This document shows positions 39,103 to 48,304 of a DNA stretch of 64,000 nucleotides, piece by piece. Position 1 is the stretch's first letter, and every line of letters begins with the position of its first letter. Source of the stretch: Streptococcus mitis subsp. hohhotensis (GTDB taxonomy: Bacteria; Bacillota; Bacilli; Lactobacillales; Streptococcaceae); contig NZ_JAIRCA020000009.1 of assembly GCF_020089495.2 (NCBI RefSeq), positions 23,389 through 87,388 on the forward strand, given 5' to 3'. The notes below the pieces were generated by a model that did not search any database, was not told the DNA's origin, and saw only the letters and a list, made by a program, of their open reading frames with translations. The translations under genes were made by a program, and so were the position numbers.

Positions 39103-40008
39103 CTATTCTTTCAAGGCGCCAATCATTACGCCTTGATTAAAATATTTTTGAACAAAGGGATATAGCAACATTATCGGAGCGGTTGAAATAACAATTGCTG
39201 CATATTTCATCATATCGGCTTTAATACGAAGATCTGATGCCACTTCTCCTGTTGCTTGCGATTGTAACATTTGATTACTAATTAGTAAACGTCGTAAAAT
39301 TAATTGCAATGGCTGTAAATTTTCATTCGTTAAATAAATTAAAGCATTAAACCACGAATTCCAAATACCAACTGCAGTCCAAAGTCCAATAACTGCTATA
39401 ATAGCTTTTGATAACGGAACAACTATTTTAATAAAATAACGAATTGTACCACATCCATCAATTTGCGCAGCCTCCCACATCCCGTCTGGAATACTATTAT
39501 TAAAGAAAGTTCTAGCAACAATAATATTGTATGATGAAACCGCAAAAGGTATTACCATTACCCAAAATGTATCAATTAGGCCAACATTCTTTACTGTTAA
39601 GTAGGTAGGAATCAAACCACCTGATACGAACATAGGGATTATGTATAGAATACTCATCCATTTTCTACCAACTAATTCTTTTCTAGATAAAGCATAACCA
39701 GCTGGAATATTGACTACTAAAGCAACTAAGGTACCAACAACAGTATATAAAATGGTATTTAGATAGCTACGCAAAAATAAAGGTTGTTGAATAAGACGTA
39801 AATATCCATCTAATTTCCATTCTCTAGGAATAAACCATACCTTTCCATTTGCAACATCTGAAGGATTACTAAAAGATGCAATCACTACAAACCATAACGG
39901 ATAAACAATTAACAGGATAAGGAAAATTGCTAAACCATAGGTAACTATATCAAATAATAATTCAGAGTTTGTTTTTCTTGATTTATGAAACCATCTCACT
40001 TTAAGCAC
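39103..40008 (-). CDS. Carbohydrate ABC transporter permease (LplC/YtcP type)
   Basis: A 301-residue inner-membrane permease with six helices. The ATPase-docking EAA loop is EAAQIDGCGTIRYFIKIVVP near 183-202. It ends in the characteristic KYFNQGVMIGALKE of the LplC/YtcP group. It is 8 bases after the partner permease and 9 before the binding protein. Confidence 0.92.
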   Translation of the reverse strand: MLKVRWFHKSRKTNSELLFDIVTYGLAIFLILLIVYPLWFVVIASFSNPSDVANGKVWFIPREWKLDGYLRLIQQPLFLRSYLNTILYTVVGTLVALVVNIPAGYALSRKELVGRKWMSILYIIPMFVSGGLIPTYLTVKNVGLIDTFWVMVIPFAVSSYNIIVARTFFNNSIPDGMWEAAQIDGCGTIRYFIKIVVPLSKAIIAVIGLWTAVGIWNSWFNALIYLTNENLQPLQLILRRLLISNQMLQSQATGEVASDLRIKADMMKYAAIVISTAPIMLLYPFVQKYFNQGVMIGALKE

Positions 40009-40016
40009 TCCTTCCT

Positions 40017-40934
40017 TTAAAAAAGACCCGTTCTAGTATATCTTTTTGAGAACCAGTTAACAGATAACAAAATTATTAGATTGACTACGGTGTTAAATAA
40101 CCCTATAGCTGTCGAATAACTATACTGAAAATTCACCATACCAACTTTATAAACATAGGTCGAAATTATCTCACTTCCTGCTAAATTAAGAGGATTCTGT
40201 AATAGTAACACTTTCTCAAAACCTACACTTAATAAACTACCTGCTCTTAATATTAATAGAATCATAGCAGTCGGCAAAAGCAATGGTAATTCTATATGCC
40301 GAATTTTTTGTAATCTAGAAGCGCCATCCATAGTTGCAGCCTCATAATATGTAGGATCAATTGCAGAAAGCGCCGCCAGATAAATAATACTATCCCAACC
40401 AATATGTTGCCATATATCACTCCAAACATAAACACCTGCAAAACTAGTAGGTTTTGATAAAAAATCTGGAATAGTAATTCCAACAGACTTAAATACATTT
40501 GCTAACAAACCACTAGTAGGAGATAAAAATAAGATAATCATCCCACACATAACCATTGTAGAGATAAAATGAGGTAAGTAAGTTGTCACTTGAAATATTT
40601 TTCTAAATTTCCCAACTCTTAACTGATTACTAATGATAGCTAGTATAATAGGCAAGGGAAATCCTACTACAATACTATAAAGCGAAATTTTTAATGTATT
40701 GAACATAGTTGTCCCGAATTGGAATGATGAGAAAAATTGAGTAAAGTACTTAAATCCTACCCACTGACTAGCAAAGATACCATTGGCTGGTGAATAGTCT
40801 TTAAATGCAATAATTAGTCCCAACATGGGAATATAGGAAAATAAAATTAATAGCAATATTGAAGGAAAAAGTAATATATATAACGGAATACTATGCTTTA
40901 ATTTTATTTTATGAAGTTGAGATGCTACTTTCAT
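40017..40934 (-). CDS. Carbohydrate ABC transporter permease (LplB/YteP type)
   Basis: A 305-residue permease with six helices; the EAA loop is EAATMDGASRLQKIRHIELP near 197-216. It is the LplB-like partner of the downstream permease, typical of CUT1 systems for complex oligosaccharides. First gene of the operon, divergent from the two-component system genes, which are likely its regulators. Confidence 0.92.
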   Translation of the reverse strand: MKVASQLHKIKLKHSIPLYILLFPSILLLILFSYIPMLGLIIAFKDYSPANGIFASQWVGFKYFTQFFSSFQFGTTMFNTLKISLYSIVVGFPLPIILAIISNQLRVGKFRKIFQVTTYLPHFISTMVMCGMIILFLSPTSGLLANVFKSVGITIPDFLSKPTSFAGVYVWSDIWQHIGWDSIIYLAALSAIDPTYYEAATMDGASRLQKIRHIELPLLLPTAMILLILRAGSLLSVGFEKVLLLQNPLNLAGSEIISTYVYKVGMVNFQYSYSTAIGLFNTVVNLIILLSVNWFSKRYTRTGLF

Positions 40935-41111
40935 GTTTTTCCTCCCATCTGATTTTCTACGATTATTTTACACCATATAGAATTCCCTTAATAGAACTTT
41001 TTGGACTAGGTTTATCAATTTTTCAGTTTTTTAATTTCAAAAACTATTACTTTTCCGACATCTTGATAAAACATATCTGTTTTGTTACATGATATCATAT
41101 TTTCAAAGTGC

Positions 41112-41117
41112 TATAAT
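41112..41117 (+). promoter_or_regulatory. -10 box of the two-component system genes
   Basis: TATAAT, 19 bases before the kinase ATG, with AGGAGA ribosome site between. The -35 is weak. Confidence 0.5.
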
Positions 41118-41136
41118 TTTAATAGGAGAATAGTAT

Positions 41137-42807
41137 ATGAAATTAAATCACGACTTATCAAAAAAACATTCCATTCATTTTTTCTTTAAACTCCTACTTG
41201 TACTACTATTGATAAATATTTTAATCAATATTGCTATGAGTAACATAACCAGAAATTTTATTAAAAACCAAAATATAGTACACTTGCGTAGTTCAATTGA
41301 AATTTATGCTGACTCTGTTAATGAGAAATTGCATTCTGTAGAACGCTTTATGTACTCAACAATAACGCATAATGAATCTTTAGAGAAATTAAATCATGTA
41401 CAAACGTTTCTTGACTATCAAGAAAATCTCAAAAAAGTTCAAACTAGCTTTACAGAGTTTGAATATCAAAATGAAACTCATATGACATTCTTATTAGAAA
41501 CCGATAGTACTGATCATTTTATAAATGTCTCCAATCTTTATATTCCATATGAAGATTATCTACTGTTAAAATCAAATCTAAAATCCTTGCGTAGTGATAT
41601 AAGTGACCGTAAATGGAAAAATGTAACTACTAAAAACAGCGAATACTTAGTTAAATCTGTTCATTACGAAGGAAAAATCATTTATGCCGTCATATCTTCA
41701 GAAGATATCCTAAAACCTCTAAGAAAACTCAATATTGGAAATAATGGTAAACTTTCCCTAAAAGAGCCTAACAATATCCCCTCCGAAAACTACCTAATTC
41801 ATGCTCAAAATGAAAAAACGCATTTACCTTTCGATATTTATGTTTTAGTCGATTATGCCGAAGTCTTTAGAAATATCACACTCTTAGAAGTATTTTTGTC
41901 AGCCGTTCCTATTATTATCACCATTTTATCAATCATCATTATCCTGTATATTCGTCAGTGGATGATTAAACCGATAACAAGACTCACTGAACGGCTCTCT
42001 CAACTTGGGGACTCCATCCCCCCTTCTGAATTTTTTATATCTGAAGGTATACTAGAAATTGATAAGGCAAATGATAAACTTAATAAAGTAATATTTGACA
42101 TGCAAGAATTAAAAATACGAGAATACCATTCACAACTAGAACTTAAGAAGATTGAACTTAATTATCTTAAAAATCAAATTCGACCGCATTTCTACTTAAA
42201 TATGTTATCAATGATTCATAGTATGCTTCAAACAAAAAACTATAAGGAAATTGAAGAGTTAACTATCCTAACTTCAAATTATCTCCGTCATTTATTTATG
42301 GCTAATCAAGATTTTTCAGAACTCAAAGATGAAGTTCAGCATATTAAAGATTATTTAGAAATACAACGAATTCGATATGGAAATAGCATCTACTTTTCAC
42401 TAAACTACAATGATGACCTACAAAATACTCTTGTCCCATCATTACTGTTACAAACATTTATTGAAAACACAATCAAACACGGTTTTTCATTTCAGGATTT
42501 ATTTACAATTTTGCTATCGATAAAAAAAGTAAAAACTGAGAACTCAGATTATATTCAGATTTGTATCGAGGATAATGGTCCAGGTTTCTCTGAAGAAATT
42601 TTATCAAAACTAAATCAGAAACAGTCTCTAATAACAGAAGATGGACATCATATTGGGATCACAAACACCATCGAACGTTTAAATCTTCTCTATCCTAATG
42701 ACTATAGTATTGCATTTGAAAATAATGAAGAAGGTGGGGCTAAAATTCTTTTACTTATTCCATACAAGATTATCGACGGAGGTTATAATGAACATCTTAT
42801 TAGTTGA
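41137..42807 (+). CDS. Sensor histidine kinase, YesM/LytS type
   Basis: A 556-residue membrane kinase: helix at about 17-34, extracellular sensor of about 215 residues, second helix about 252-273, HAMP-like linker, then the His_kinase family domain. The phosphoacceptor is His351 in QIRPHFYLNMLSM. The ATP site has FIENTIKHGF (N box), ICIEDNGPGFS (G1) and HHIGITNTIERL. YesM kinases sense sugars or binding-protein complexes and control CUT1 loci; the divergent ABC operon is the expected target. The gene overlaps the regulator by 20 bases. Confidence 0.92.
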   Translation: MKLNHDLSKKHSIHFFFKLLLVLLLINILINIAMSNITRNFIKNQNIVHLRSSIEIYADSVNEKLHSVERFMYSTITHNESLEKLNHVQTFLDYQENLKKVQTSFTEFEYQNETHMTFLLETDSTDHFINVSNLYIPYEDYLLLKSNLKSLRSDISDRKWKNVTTKNSEYLVKSVHYEGKIIYAVISSEDILKPLRKLNIGNNGKLSLKEPNNIPSENYLIHAQNEKTHLPFDIYVLVDYAEVFRNITLLEVFLSAVPIIITILSIIIILYIRQWMIKPITRLTERLSQLGDSIPPSEFFISEGILEIDKANDKLNKVIFDMQELKIREYHSQLELKKIELNYLKNQIRPHFYLNMLSMIHSMLQTKNYKEIEELTILTSNYLRHLFMANQDFSELKDEVQHIKDYLEIQRIRYGNSIYFSLNYNDDLQNTLVPSLLLQTFIENTIKHGFSFQDLFTILLSIKKVKTENSDYIQICIEDNGPGFSEEILSKLNQKQSLITEDGHHIGITNTIERLNLLYPNDYSIAFENNEEGGAKILLLIPYKIIDGGYNEHLIS

Positions 42808-44326
42808 TGACGATCGCTTTATCATTGAAGCTTTACGAGAGAAAATAAATTGGGCTAAACTACACATTGACACTGTTTATGTTGCCTATAGCCTCACTCA
42901 AGCTCAAAATATTATTAGAGAGCATCCTATTGATCTCATGATAAGCGATATAGAAATGCCTCAAGGCAGTGGCCTCGAACTCTTATCTTGGATTAGAAAT
43001 GAAAAATATGATATAAAAACAATTTTTTTAACTAATTACGCCGACTTCAACTATGCTCAAAAAGCAATTGAATTGCAAAGCTTTGAATACTATCTAAAAC
43101 CCATTAACTTTGAAAAATTAGAATTTATTATTCAAAAAGCCATTAGTAAAATTGAGAATCATAACTTAAACGGAAAAAATGATGCACTTTTACAAATAGA
43201 AGATAACTTCTGGTATGATTACCTTAGAAAACCTCAAATTTCTCGCATTGATGAGCTAGAAAATATAGCAAGCAAACAAGATTTTATTCTTCAAAAACAC
43301 CAGTATTTTTTTCTTGCAGTTTTAACAATCAATCTTAATGAAGAAGATTATTCTGCAGAAACTCCATCATGGACTTCTCAACTAAAAAGAGAACTTCAAA
43401 GAATTTCACAACCTTCTTATAAGCTGATAAGTCTATTCAAGATGGAAAGCCAGGTTGATCAATATGTTTGTCTCTTTAGAGTAGACTCATCCAAACGTAG
43501 TGACAAATTGGCATATGAGATTCATTCTCAAATTTCTAATAACTTTAGTAAATACTCAAATATTATATATAAGAGTTGCCATAAAATATCCGATATTTTA
43601 TTTCATACCAAAGAACTCTACACTTATAATGAACAATATGTTTCTTATTGGAATACTATTACATGTGTTCCACATAGTTTTCCAACTTCCTTTAAAACAG
43701 AAACTCTTTCAATTACTTTTTTAGATAGCTTAAGTGAATACGAATTAAGAGAAAAAATTAATTCACTTGCCTATAATTCTCAAATTCCTACTTTCACACT
43801 ACAACAAATTTTACTAGATTGGACTCAACAAATAGGAATATATCTAGATCAAAATGGAATTTCAGCTCATAAATTATTCCAAAACAGCACTCATGATTTC
43901 CTATTCCAACGACGCTTTCATTCAATTGAATCTTTCCAGGATTACTTTGATTATTATTGGTCACATGCTAAGAAATTTGCAACAAACATTGAAAACCAGA
44001 AAAATAGTATTCAACGTATTGTCGAATACATAGATCATCACTACTATGAGGATATAAATCGTTCTATATTAGCAGATATGGTTTATCTCAGTGCAGATCA
44101 TTTAGCTAGAATTTTTAAAAAAGAAACTGGAGAAACTCTTGTTAAATATATAACGGATAAGCGCATTAATGCTGCTAAATCTCTCCTATCTCAAACAAAT
44201 ATCTCGATATCACAAGTATCTTGTCAAGTAGGGTATGATAATTATTCTTACTTTACTAAAATTTTTAAACAAAGGACTGGACTTTCTCCTGGTGATTACC
44301 GTAAAACTTATCAAAACAAAATGTAA
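42788..44326 (+). CDS. Response regulator, YesN type with AraC domain
   Basis: A 512-residue regulator starting at ATG 42788 (GGAGG lies just before it); an earlier in-frame start at 42698 falls inside the kinase gene. Receiver domain 1-125 with phosphoacceptor Asp54 (LMISDIEMPQGSG) and conserved Asp7-Asp8. A long middle region (about 140-400) is poorly conserved. The C-terminal AraC DNA-binding domain (about 410-510) has two helix-turn-helices ending VSCQVGYDNYSYFTKIFKQR. Partner of the kinase before it. Confidence 0.92.
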   Translation: MNILLVDDDRFIIEALREKINWAKLHIDTVYVAYSLTQAQNIIREHPIDLMISDIEMPQGSGLELLSWIRNEKYDIKTIFLTNYADFNYAQKAIELQSFEYYLKPINFEKLEFIIQKAISKIENHNLNGKNDALLQIEDNFWYDYLRKPQISRIDELENIASKQDFILQKHQYFFLAVLTINLNEEDYSAETPSWTSQLKRELQRISQPSYKLISLFKMESQVDQYVCLFRVDSSKRSDKLAYEIHSQISNNFSKYSNIIYKSCHKISDILFHTKELYTYNEQYVSYWNTITCVPHSFPTSFKTETLSITFLDSLSEYELREKINSLAYNSQIPTFTLQQILLDWTQQIGIYLDQNGISAHKLFQNSTHDFLFQRRFHSIESFQDYFDYYWSHAKKFATNIENQKNSIQRIVEYIDHHYYEDINRSILADMVYLSADHLARIFKKETGETLVKYITDKRINAAKSLLSQTNISISQVSCQVGYDNYSYFTKIFKQRTGLSPGDYRKTYQNKM

Positions 44327-44745
44327 GCAATCTAAATCATTGAAATGATAAGTAAAATTCAAGGTCTGTAGTAATTTTTGAAATTCTACAGTTTTTCCAA
44401 AGATAAGTTAAATGATAATTTTTTAGATTATCATTTAACTTATCTTTCAGTCCAACATAGCTTCAAAAATTTCTTTAAAATTATTGATAAGACAACTTCT
44501 TAAAAAGTCAGTTTGAAAAGAAAACCCAGTAAATATTTCTAGGATAAAACGTATACTATCAAGTTTTTTATTCCTGATAGTATGCGCTTTTTATTTGAAT
44601 ACTTGCTACAAAACCTCACAAGATTTACTATCATGCCATACCAAAATGGACTATTTTTTGATTGCACAAAAATATTATTTTCAAATATTTAGAAATAATC
44701 GAACAAATTAAATATTATTTCTAAATATTTGAAAATAATTTCTAT
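44327..44745. other. Intergenic hairpin-rich region
   Basis: No gene. CTGTAG (44366-44371) and CTACAG (44386-44391) with TTTTT following form the likely terminator of the response regulator gene. A perfect 21-base inverted repeat is at 44399-44419 / 44427-44447 with a 7-base T-rich loop, a strong bidirectional terminator or other cruciform. Hairpin repeat copy 2 (44546-44591) and the 26-base inverted repeat (44674-44739) follow. Confidence 0.7.
44546..44591. repeat. Hairpin repeat, copy 2
   Basis: AAAACGTATACTATCAAG pairs with CTGATAGTATGCGCTTTT (few mismatches). Sequence is related to the hairpins at 15536 and 46223. Confidence 0.6.
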
Positions 44746-44757
44746 TTGTATTATACT
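44674..44757 (+). promoter_or_regulatory. 26-bp perfect inverted repeat over a promoter
   Basis: 44674-44699 and 44714-44739 are exact reverse complements with a 14-base gap; each arm contains the inner palindrome AAATATTT. The right arm covers TTGAAA (44729-44734), which with a 17-base spacer and TATACT (44752-44757) makes a promoter for the ATPase gene. The layout suits an operator for a dimeric or tetrameric repressor. Confidence 0.7.
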
Positions 44758-44775
44758 ATCTTTGAGGTATCTATT

Positions 44776-45984
44776 ATGAACTATATCAAAAGACCACATT
44801 ATTTAGACTTTTTAAGAAGACATCGTGATCGCCAAATCATCAAAGTTGTGAGCGGAGTTAGACGAGCTGGTAAATCTGTGCTTTTTCAACTCTATAAAGA
44901 GGAGTTACTAGCAACTGGGGTAGACGAGGATCAAATCATATCCATCAATTTTGAAGATCTGAGTTATTATGAACTGCGACATTTTCAAACATTATTCGCT
45001 TATATAAAAGATCAATTAGTTAGCGAGAAAACATACTATATCTTTTTAGATGAAATTCAACATGTTGAAAAATTTGAACTGGTAGCAGATAGTCTATTTA
45101 TCCTACCAAATGTTGACCTCTATTTGACTGGATCCAACGCCTACTTTATGAGTAGCCAATTAGCTACAAACTTGACCGGTCGGTATGTTGAGATAGAAGT
45201 TCTTCCATTGTCATTTGAAGAATACCTATCAGGTCAATCTCTCACAGAGAATCTGAATACAACAGAAATTTTTAACAAATATCTCTTTAGTGCTTTCCCT
45301 TACTTATTGCAAACATCATCTTACGCTGAAAAAATTGATTATCTAAGAGGAATATATAACTCCATACTGTTAAATGATATTGTCACTAGATTGGGAAATC
45401 CAAATCCTACTATTATTGAACGCATTGTCCGAACCCTTCTCAGTAGTACAGGTAGCTTAATATCAACAAATAAGATTCGCAATACCCTAGTTAGCCAAAA
45501 TGTTTCAATCTCCCATAATACTTTGGAAAATTATTTGACAACTTTGACAGATAGTTTACTTTTTTATTCCGTTCCACGTTTTGATGTAAAAGGTCAAGCA
45601 TTATTGCGACGCTTAGAAAAATATTATCCCGTTGATTTAGGTTTACGACATCTCTTATTACCAGACCACAAAGAAGACATTGGGCATATCTTGGAAAATA
45701 TGGTATATTTGGAATTGAGACGTAGATATTCACAAGTATATGTTGGTAACTTAGATAAGTATGAGGTTGATTTTGTTGTTGTAACTGATCTTGGTCACTA
45801 CGCTTATTATCAGGTCAGTGAAACAACACTTGCTCCAGAAACACTAGAAAGAGAACTTAGACCACTAGAAGCCATTAAAGATCAATTCCCTAAATATCTA
45901 TTAACAATGGATACGATTCAGCCAACAGCCAATTACAATGGTATTGAGAAGAAAAATATCATAGATTGGTTACTAGAAAAATAG
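44776..45984 (+). CDS. AAA family ATPase with DUF4143 domain
   Basis: A 402-residue protein. The AAA_14 core has the Walker A-like VVSGVRRAGKSVLFQ near 24-38, Walker B YIFLDEIQHVEKF and sensor-like LYLTGSNAYF; the C-terminal DUF4143 half resembles a nuclease-like fold (YEVDFVVVTDLGHYAYYQV, a D-x-D/E and K-poor version). These orphan ATPases are widespread and their role is not known. A start 10 codons upstream (44746) is possible, but ATG 44776 has GAGG at 44764-44767 and the family-like MNYIKRPHYLDFL opening. Confidence 0.85.
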   Translation: MNYIKRPHYLDFLRRHRDRQIIKVVSGVRRAGKSVLFQLYKEELLATGVDEDQIISINFEDLSYYELRHFQTLFAYIKDQLVSEKTYYIFLDEIQHVEKFELVADSLFILPNVDLYLTGSNAYFMSSQLATNLTGRYVEIEVLPLSFEEYLSGQSLTENLNTTEIFNKYLFSAFPYLLQTSSYAEKIDYLRGIYNSILLNDIVTRLGNPNPTIIERIVRTLLSSTGSLISTNKIRNTLVSQNVSISHNTLENYLTTLTDSLLFYSVPRFDVKGQALLRRLEKYYPVDLGLRHLLLPDHKEDIGHILENMVYLELRRRYSQVYVGNLDKYEVDFVVVTDLGHYAYYQVSETTLAPETLERELRPLEAIKDQFPKYLLTMDTIQPTANYNGIEKKNIIDWLLEK

Positions 45985-46322
45985 ATAAATATAAATCATT
46001 CAGCTAACTAGATTTGTAACAGTCTGTTATCAATGATTCTCCCTAAGTCCTAGCAAGATATAAGGAATTGAGAACACTGACACTTGAAGAATAAAATGGA
46101 ATCTATAACTTCTGAAAACAATATTATTACTCAAGACGATGAACCTCTATAGAATTAATGAAGCTAGGAATTAAACGGAACTATAAAGAAAAAAAGACTG
46201 AATAATCAGGCTTTAAAATCCTAAACGCGCATAATATCAGGTGTTGAAGAAACTTGATATTATGCGTTTTATTATGGAAATATTTCCTTCATTTTCTACT
46301 GAAATAGGGTTTGTGCTAGCCT
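45985..46322. other. Intergenic region with degenerate sequence and hairpin copy 3
   Basis: No intact gene. The hairpin repeat copy 3 lies at 46223-46270. Sequence after 46323 switches abruptly to the integrase relic, so the left border of the oldest inserted element is probably in or before this stretch, but no matching left attachment site was found. Confidence 0.5.
46223..46270. repeat. Hairpin repeat, copy 3
   Basis: AAACGCGCATAATATCAG pairs with CTTGATATTATGCGTTT (few mismatches). The flanks AATCAGGCTTTAAAATCC and TTTTATTATGGAAATATTT resemble the surroundings of copy 1 (AAGGCTTCAAAACC and TTTTATTGTAGGAAGATTT). Confidence 0.65.
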
Positions 46323-46718
46323 ATTTTCTCTATTTCCAATGACTTACTTCAGCTTCTTACTTCTTATGAAAAACATCAAAAGGCTGAACTATCAAAGTTT
46401 GGAATTATCCAATCCGATTAACAATATGTCTTTACTTATATCGATATGAAGGGTAACGTTAATAGCCCTCTACACTCTGACTATCTTAATAATAAAATGA
46501 AATCTGTCAAACGTCGTCATCCAGAACTTAAACATGCATTCCCTTATAAATTAAGACATACAGGGGTAACGTTAGCAAAACAGGCTGGAACATCTATTGA
46601 AGGTATTTCTGAGTCTCTAACACATAGTGACACGATTACAACAAAGACTTATGTCAATACTTCGAATGTCCTTCCAATGGCTGTTGGAGAGATTGCTCAT
46701 CGTAATCTTAAAAAGTAA
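46323..46718 (+). pseudogene. Tyrosine integrase remnant (C-terminal third)
   Basis: Continuous homology to the integrase at 57265 starts at IFSISNDLLQLL (46323) and runs to the end. A TAA interrupts it at the position of SD-Q-LVFTY (stop in place of a codon just before QYVFTYIDMKG). The rest is open from 46446: HKLRHTG-like YKLRHTGVTLAKQAG and LTHSDTITTKTYVNTS, holding the catalytic His-x-x-Arg, His and Tyr. The N-terminal two thirds are missing. It marks an earlier element that used the same target. Confidence 0.85.
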
Positions 46719-46807
46719 TGGTGTGAATTTTACTAAAAATCATCAAAAAAACACCCCATGGTGTGAACCATGAAGTGTTGTAAATGCTGCATTATAGCTG
46801 GTTCTTA

Positions 46808-46858
46808 ACGTTTTGAGAATTGTGATGCTTTACGAGCTTTTTTCAAGCCTGGTTTGAC
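46808..46858. other. Attachment-site relic: divergent copy of the rpsI 3' end
   Basis: On the minus strand it reads [16 protein letters not shown] and stop, the same 16 residues as the rpsI C-terminus at 58593, but with several synonymous changes (for example TCAAAACGTTAA for AGTAAACGTTAA). A distinct terminator follows. It is the right end of an older element that brought its own version of the gene end. Confidence 0.85.
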
Positions 46859-47417
46859 AAAGTTTTGTTTTAATTTATTTTAGTGTAGCATGATACCAAC
46901 ATCTTTTGACCTTCTATTACAATATTTAATAAAAAAATTGAATAAGTTGAACTAAAAAAGAGAAAGTTTCTCCTTCTGTTATTATCAATATCTTGCTTTT
47001 GGACTAGGAAGTTAAGTAGTTATGCGAAAACTGAGTCATAGGAATAAATCTTTTTCTAGTAATGTTTCGCAACTCTACTATAACGAATTTATTCCTTTTA
47101 GTGTTTACACAACTTATTTTACACTACCTCACTTTGTCATTCAAACTAAACATGGTATAATAGTTAAGATTTTTACACTACTCATTTCTGGGCAGAAGTG
47201 GGCAGTAAAATTTAAGAAACAGGGGCTAAACCCTTGGTATGAAAGGAATCTATAAAATATTATGATGAACATGCAAAACTTGTTCCAAGACTTTTTTAGA
47301 CTTGTTAACGTCAGAAATATTGATTTAAAACCTTTCTTGATTCCCAAAATTAAACTAAAATGACCTGAAATCATTTCAATAAGGCTAAAAATAGACTATG
47401 CAGTATCTTCTATATAA

Positions 47418-47454
47418 TCAAAAATGCTTCACTTAATTAGTGAGGCATTTTTGA
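47418..47454 (-). terminator. Terminator of the three-gene cassette
   Basis: 16-base stem with a single G-T mismatch and a 5-base loop, with T-runs on both sides, 34 bases past the last stop of the minus-strand operon. Confidence 0.8.
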
Positions 47455-47487
47455 TTAATATTCACTGTAAAGGTCTATTTATTTAAC

Positions 47488-48252
47488 TCAAGAGATGATG
47501 ATATTATTTTCAGAAAGATATTTTTCACACTTTTTAAACTGATTATAGTAATGTTGCAAATACACCGCTCCTTTATTTAATGCGTCTACCCTATCAATAA
47601 CTTGAAGATCATAGTTTCCATTTTCATTTTTTAAATAAACAAGCAATAATAATTTATAAGAACCATCTACACCTTCGAATAAACAAAAAATAAAATGAGA
47701 TTGATTTTCATTTGGATTATTCGAAATGAACGAACTGGGAGCAATACAATTATTATAATGTAGCCTGGCTGGATTGAAAAAATTACTATTTTCATTAAGA
47801 TGGATATGAACTGCATTAAATGAAAAATAGTTATCATCTATTGTATCATTTTTTACATCATTATTTTTAATATAAGGTGTGAATATGTAAGTAGACTTTA
47901 TGGTTCCTGAATTTTCATATATTCTTAGCTTAGGTACCTCAATCTCCTTTTCCTCACCGTTGAATACAGCTTTTACTTCTGACATTGCCTCTTTTTTATA
48001 GGAGATGGATAATTTAGCTCTTCTATCTGTTTTTAAAACATTAATTCTTTCTATATATACAGTAATAATACTGATAAGAAATGCCAAAAATGCAATCGGT
48101 TCACTTATGACTTGCTGATAAACATAAGAAACGATATCAATAAACATTTTAACAACTGTCACTTTAGATTGTCTTAATATATAAACCAATAAACATATAG
48201 TTAACCAAAACCAAATCGTTTTATAAAAAGTTAGTTTTTTCAATTTTTTCAT
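47488..48252 (-). CDS. Two-helix membrane protein of the AAA+ cassette (unknown family)
   Basis: A 254-residue protein with helices at about 11-26 and 50-67 and a basic inside turn after the second (ERINVLKTDRRAK). About 185 C-terminal residues form a beta-rich soluble domain (KLSISYKKEAMSEVKAVF, LRIYENSGTIKSTYIF), likely cytoplasmic. I do not recognise the family. It is third in a minus-strand operon after a ClpB/torsin-like ATPase, with a 52-base gap. Membrane proteins of this layout often serve as effectors in defence operons; here that is inference from position. Confidence 0.75.
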   Translation of the reverse strand: MKKLKKLTFYKTIWFWLTICLLVYILRQSKVTVVKMFIDIVSYVYQQVISEPIAFLAFLISIITVYIERINVLKTDRRAKLSISYKKEAMSEVKAVFNGEEKEIEVPKLRIYENSGTIKSTYIFTPYIKNNDVKNDTIDDNYFSFNAVHIHLNENSNFFNPARLHYNNCIAPSSFISNNPNENQSHFIFCLFEGVDGSYKLLLLVYLKNENGNYDLQVIDRVDALNKGAVYLQHYYNQFKKCEKYLSENNIIIS

Positions 48253-48304
48253 TTTAAATTCTCCACTCCATAATCTTTATCGTTCTCTAAAGTTATTATC
48301 CTAA

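Larger units (their letters stand above)
46719..47487. other. Relic element end, rpsI-like att copy and AT-rich gap
   Basis: Contents: GGTGTGAA repeats just after the integrase relic; a terminator-like hairpin (46748-46782); an rpsI 3'-end copy (46808-46858); then AT-rich DNA in which a 77-codon frame (47022-47255) shows no protein-like features. Two close GGGCAG repeats near 47190-47206 may be recombinase arm sites. A hairpin at 47418-47454 (TCAAAAATGCTTCACT pairing with AGTGAGGCATTTTTGA) terminates the minus-strand cassette. Confidence 0.6.

Noticed and set aside
47022..47255. 77-codon plus-strand frame between the relic att and the AAA+ cassette
   Set aside because: No ribosome site, no domain, and composition follows the AT-rich background; treated as non-coding.
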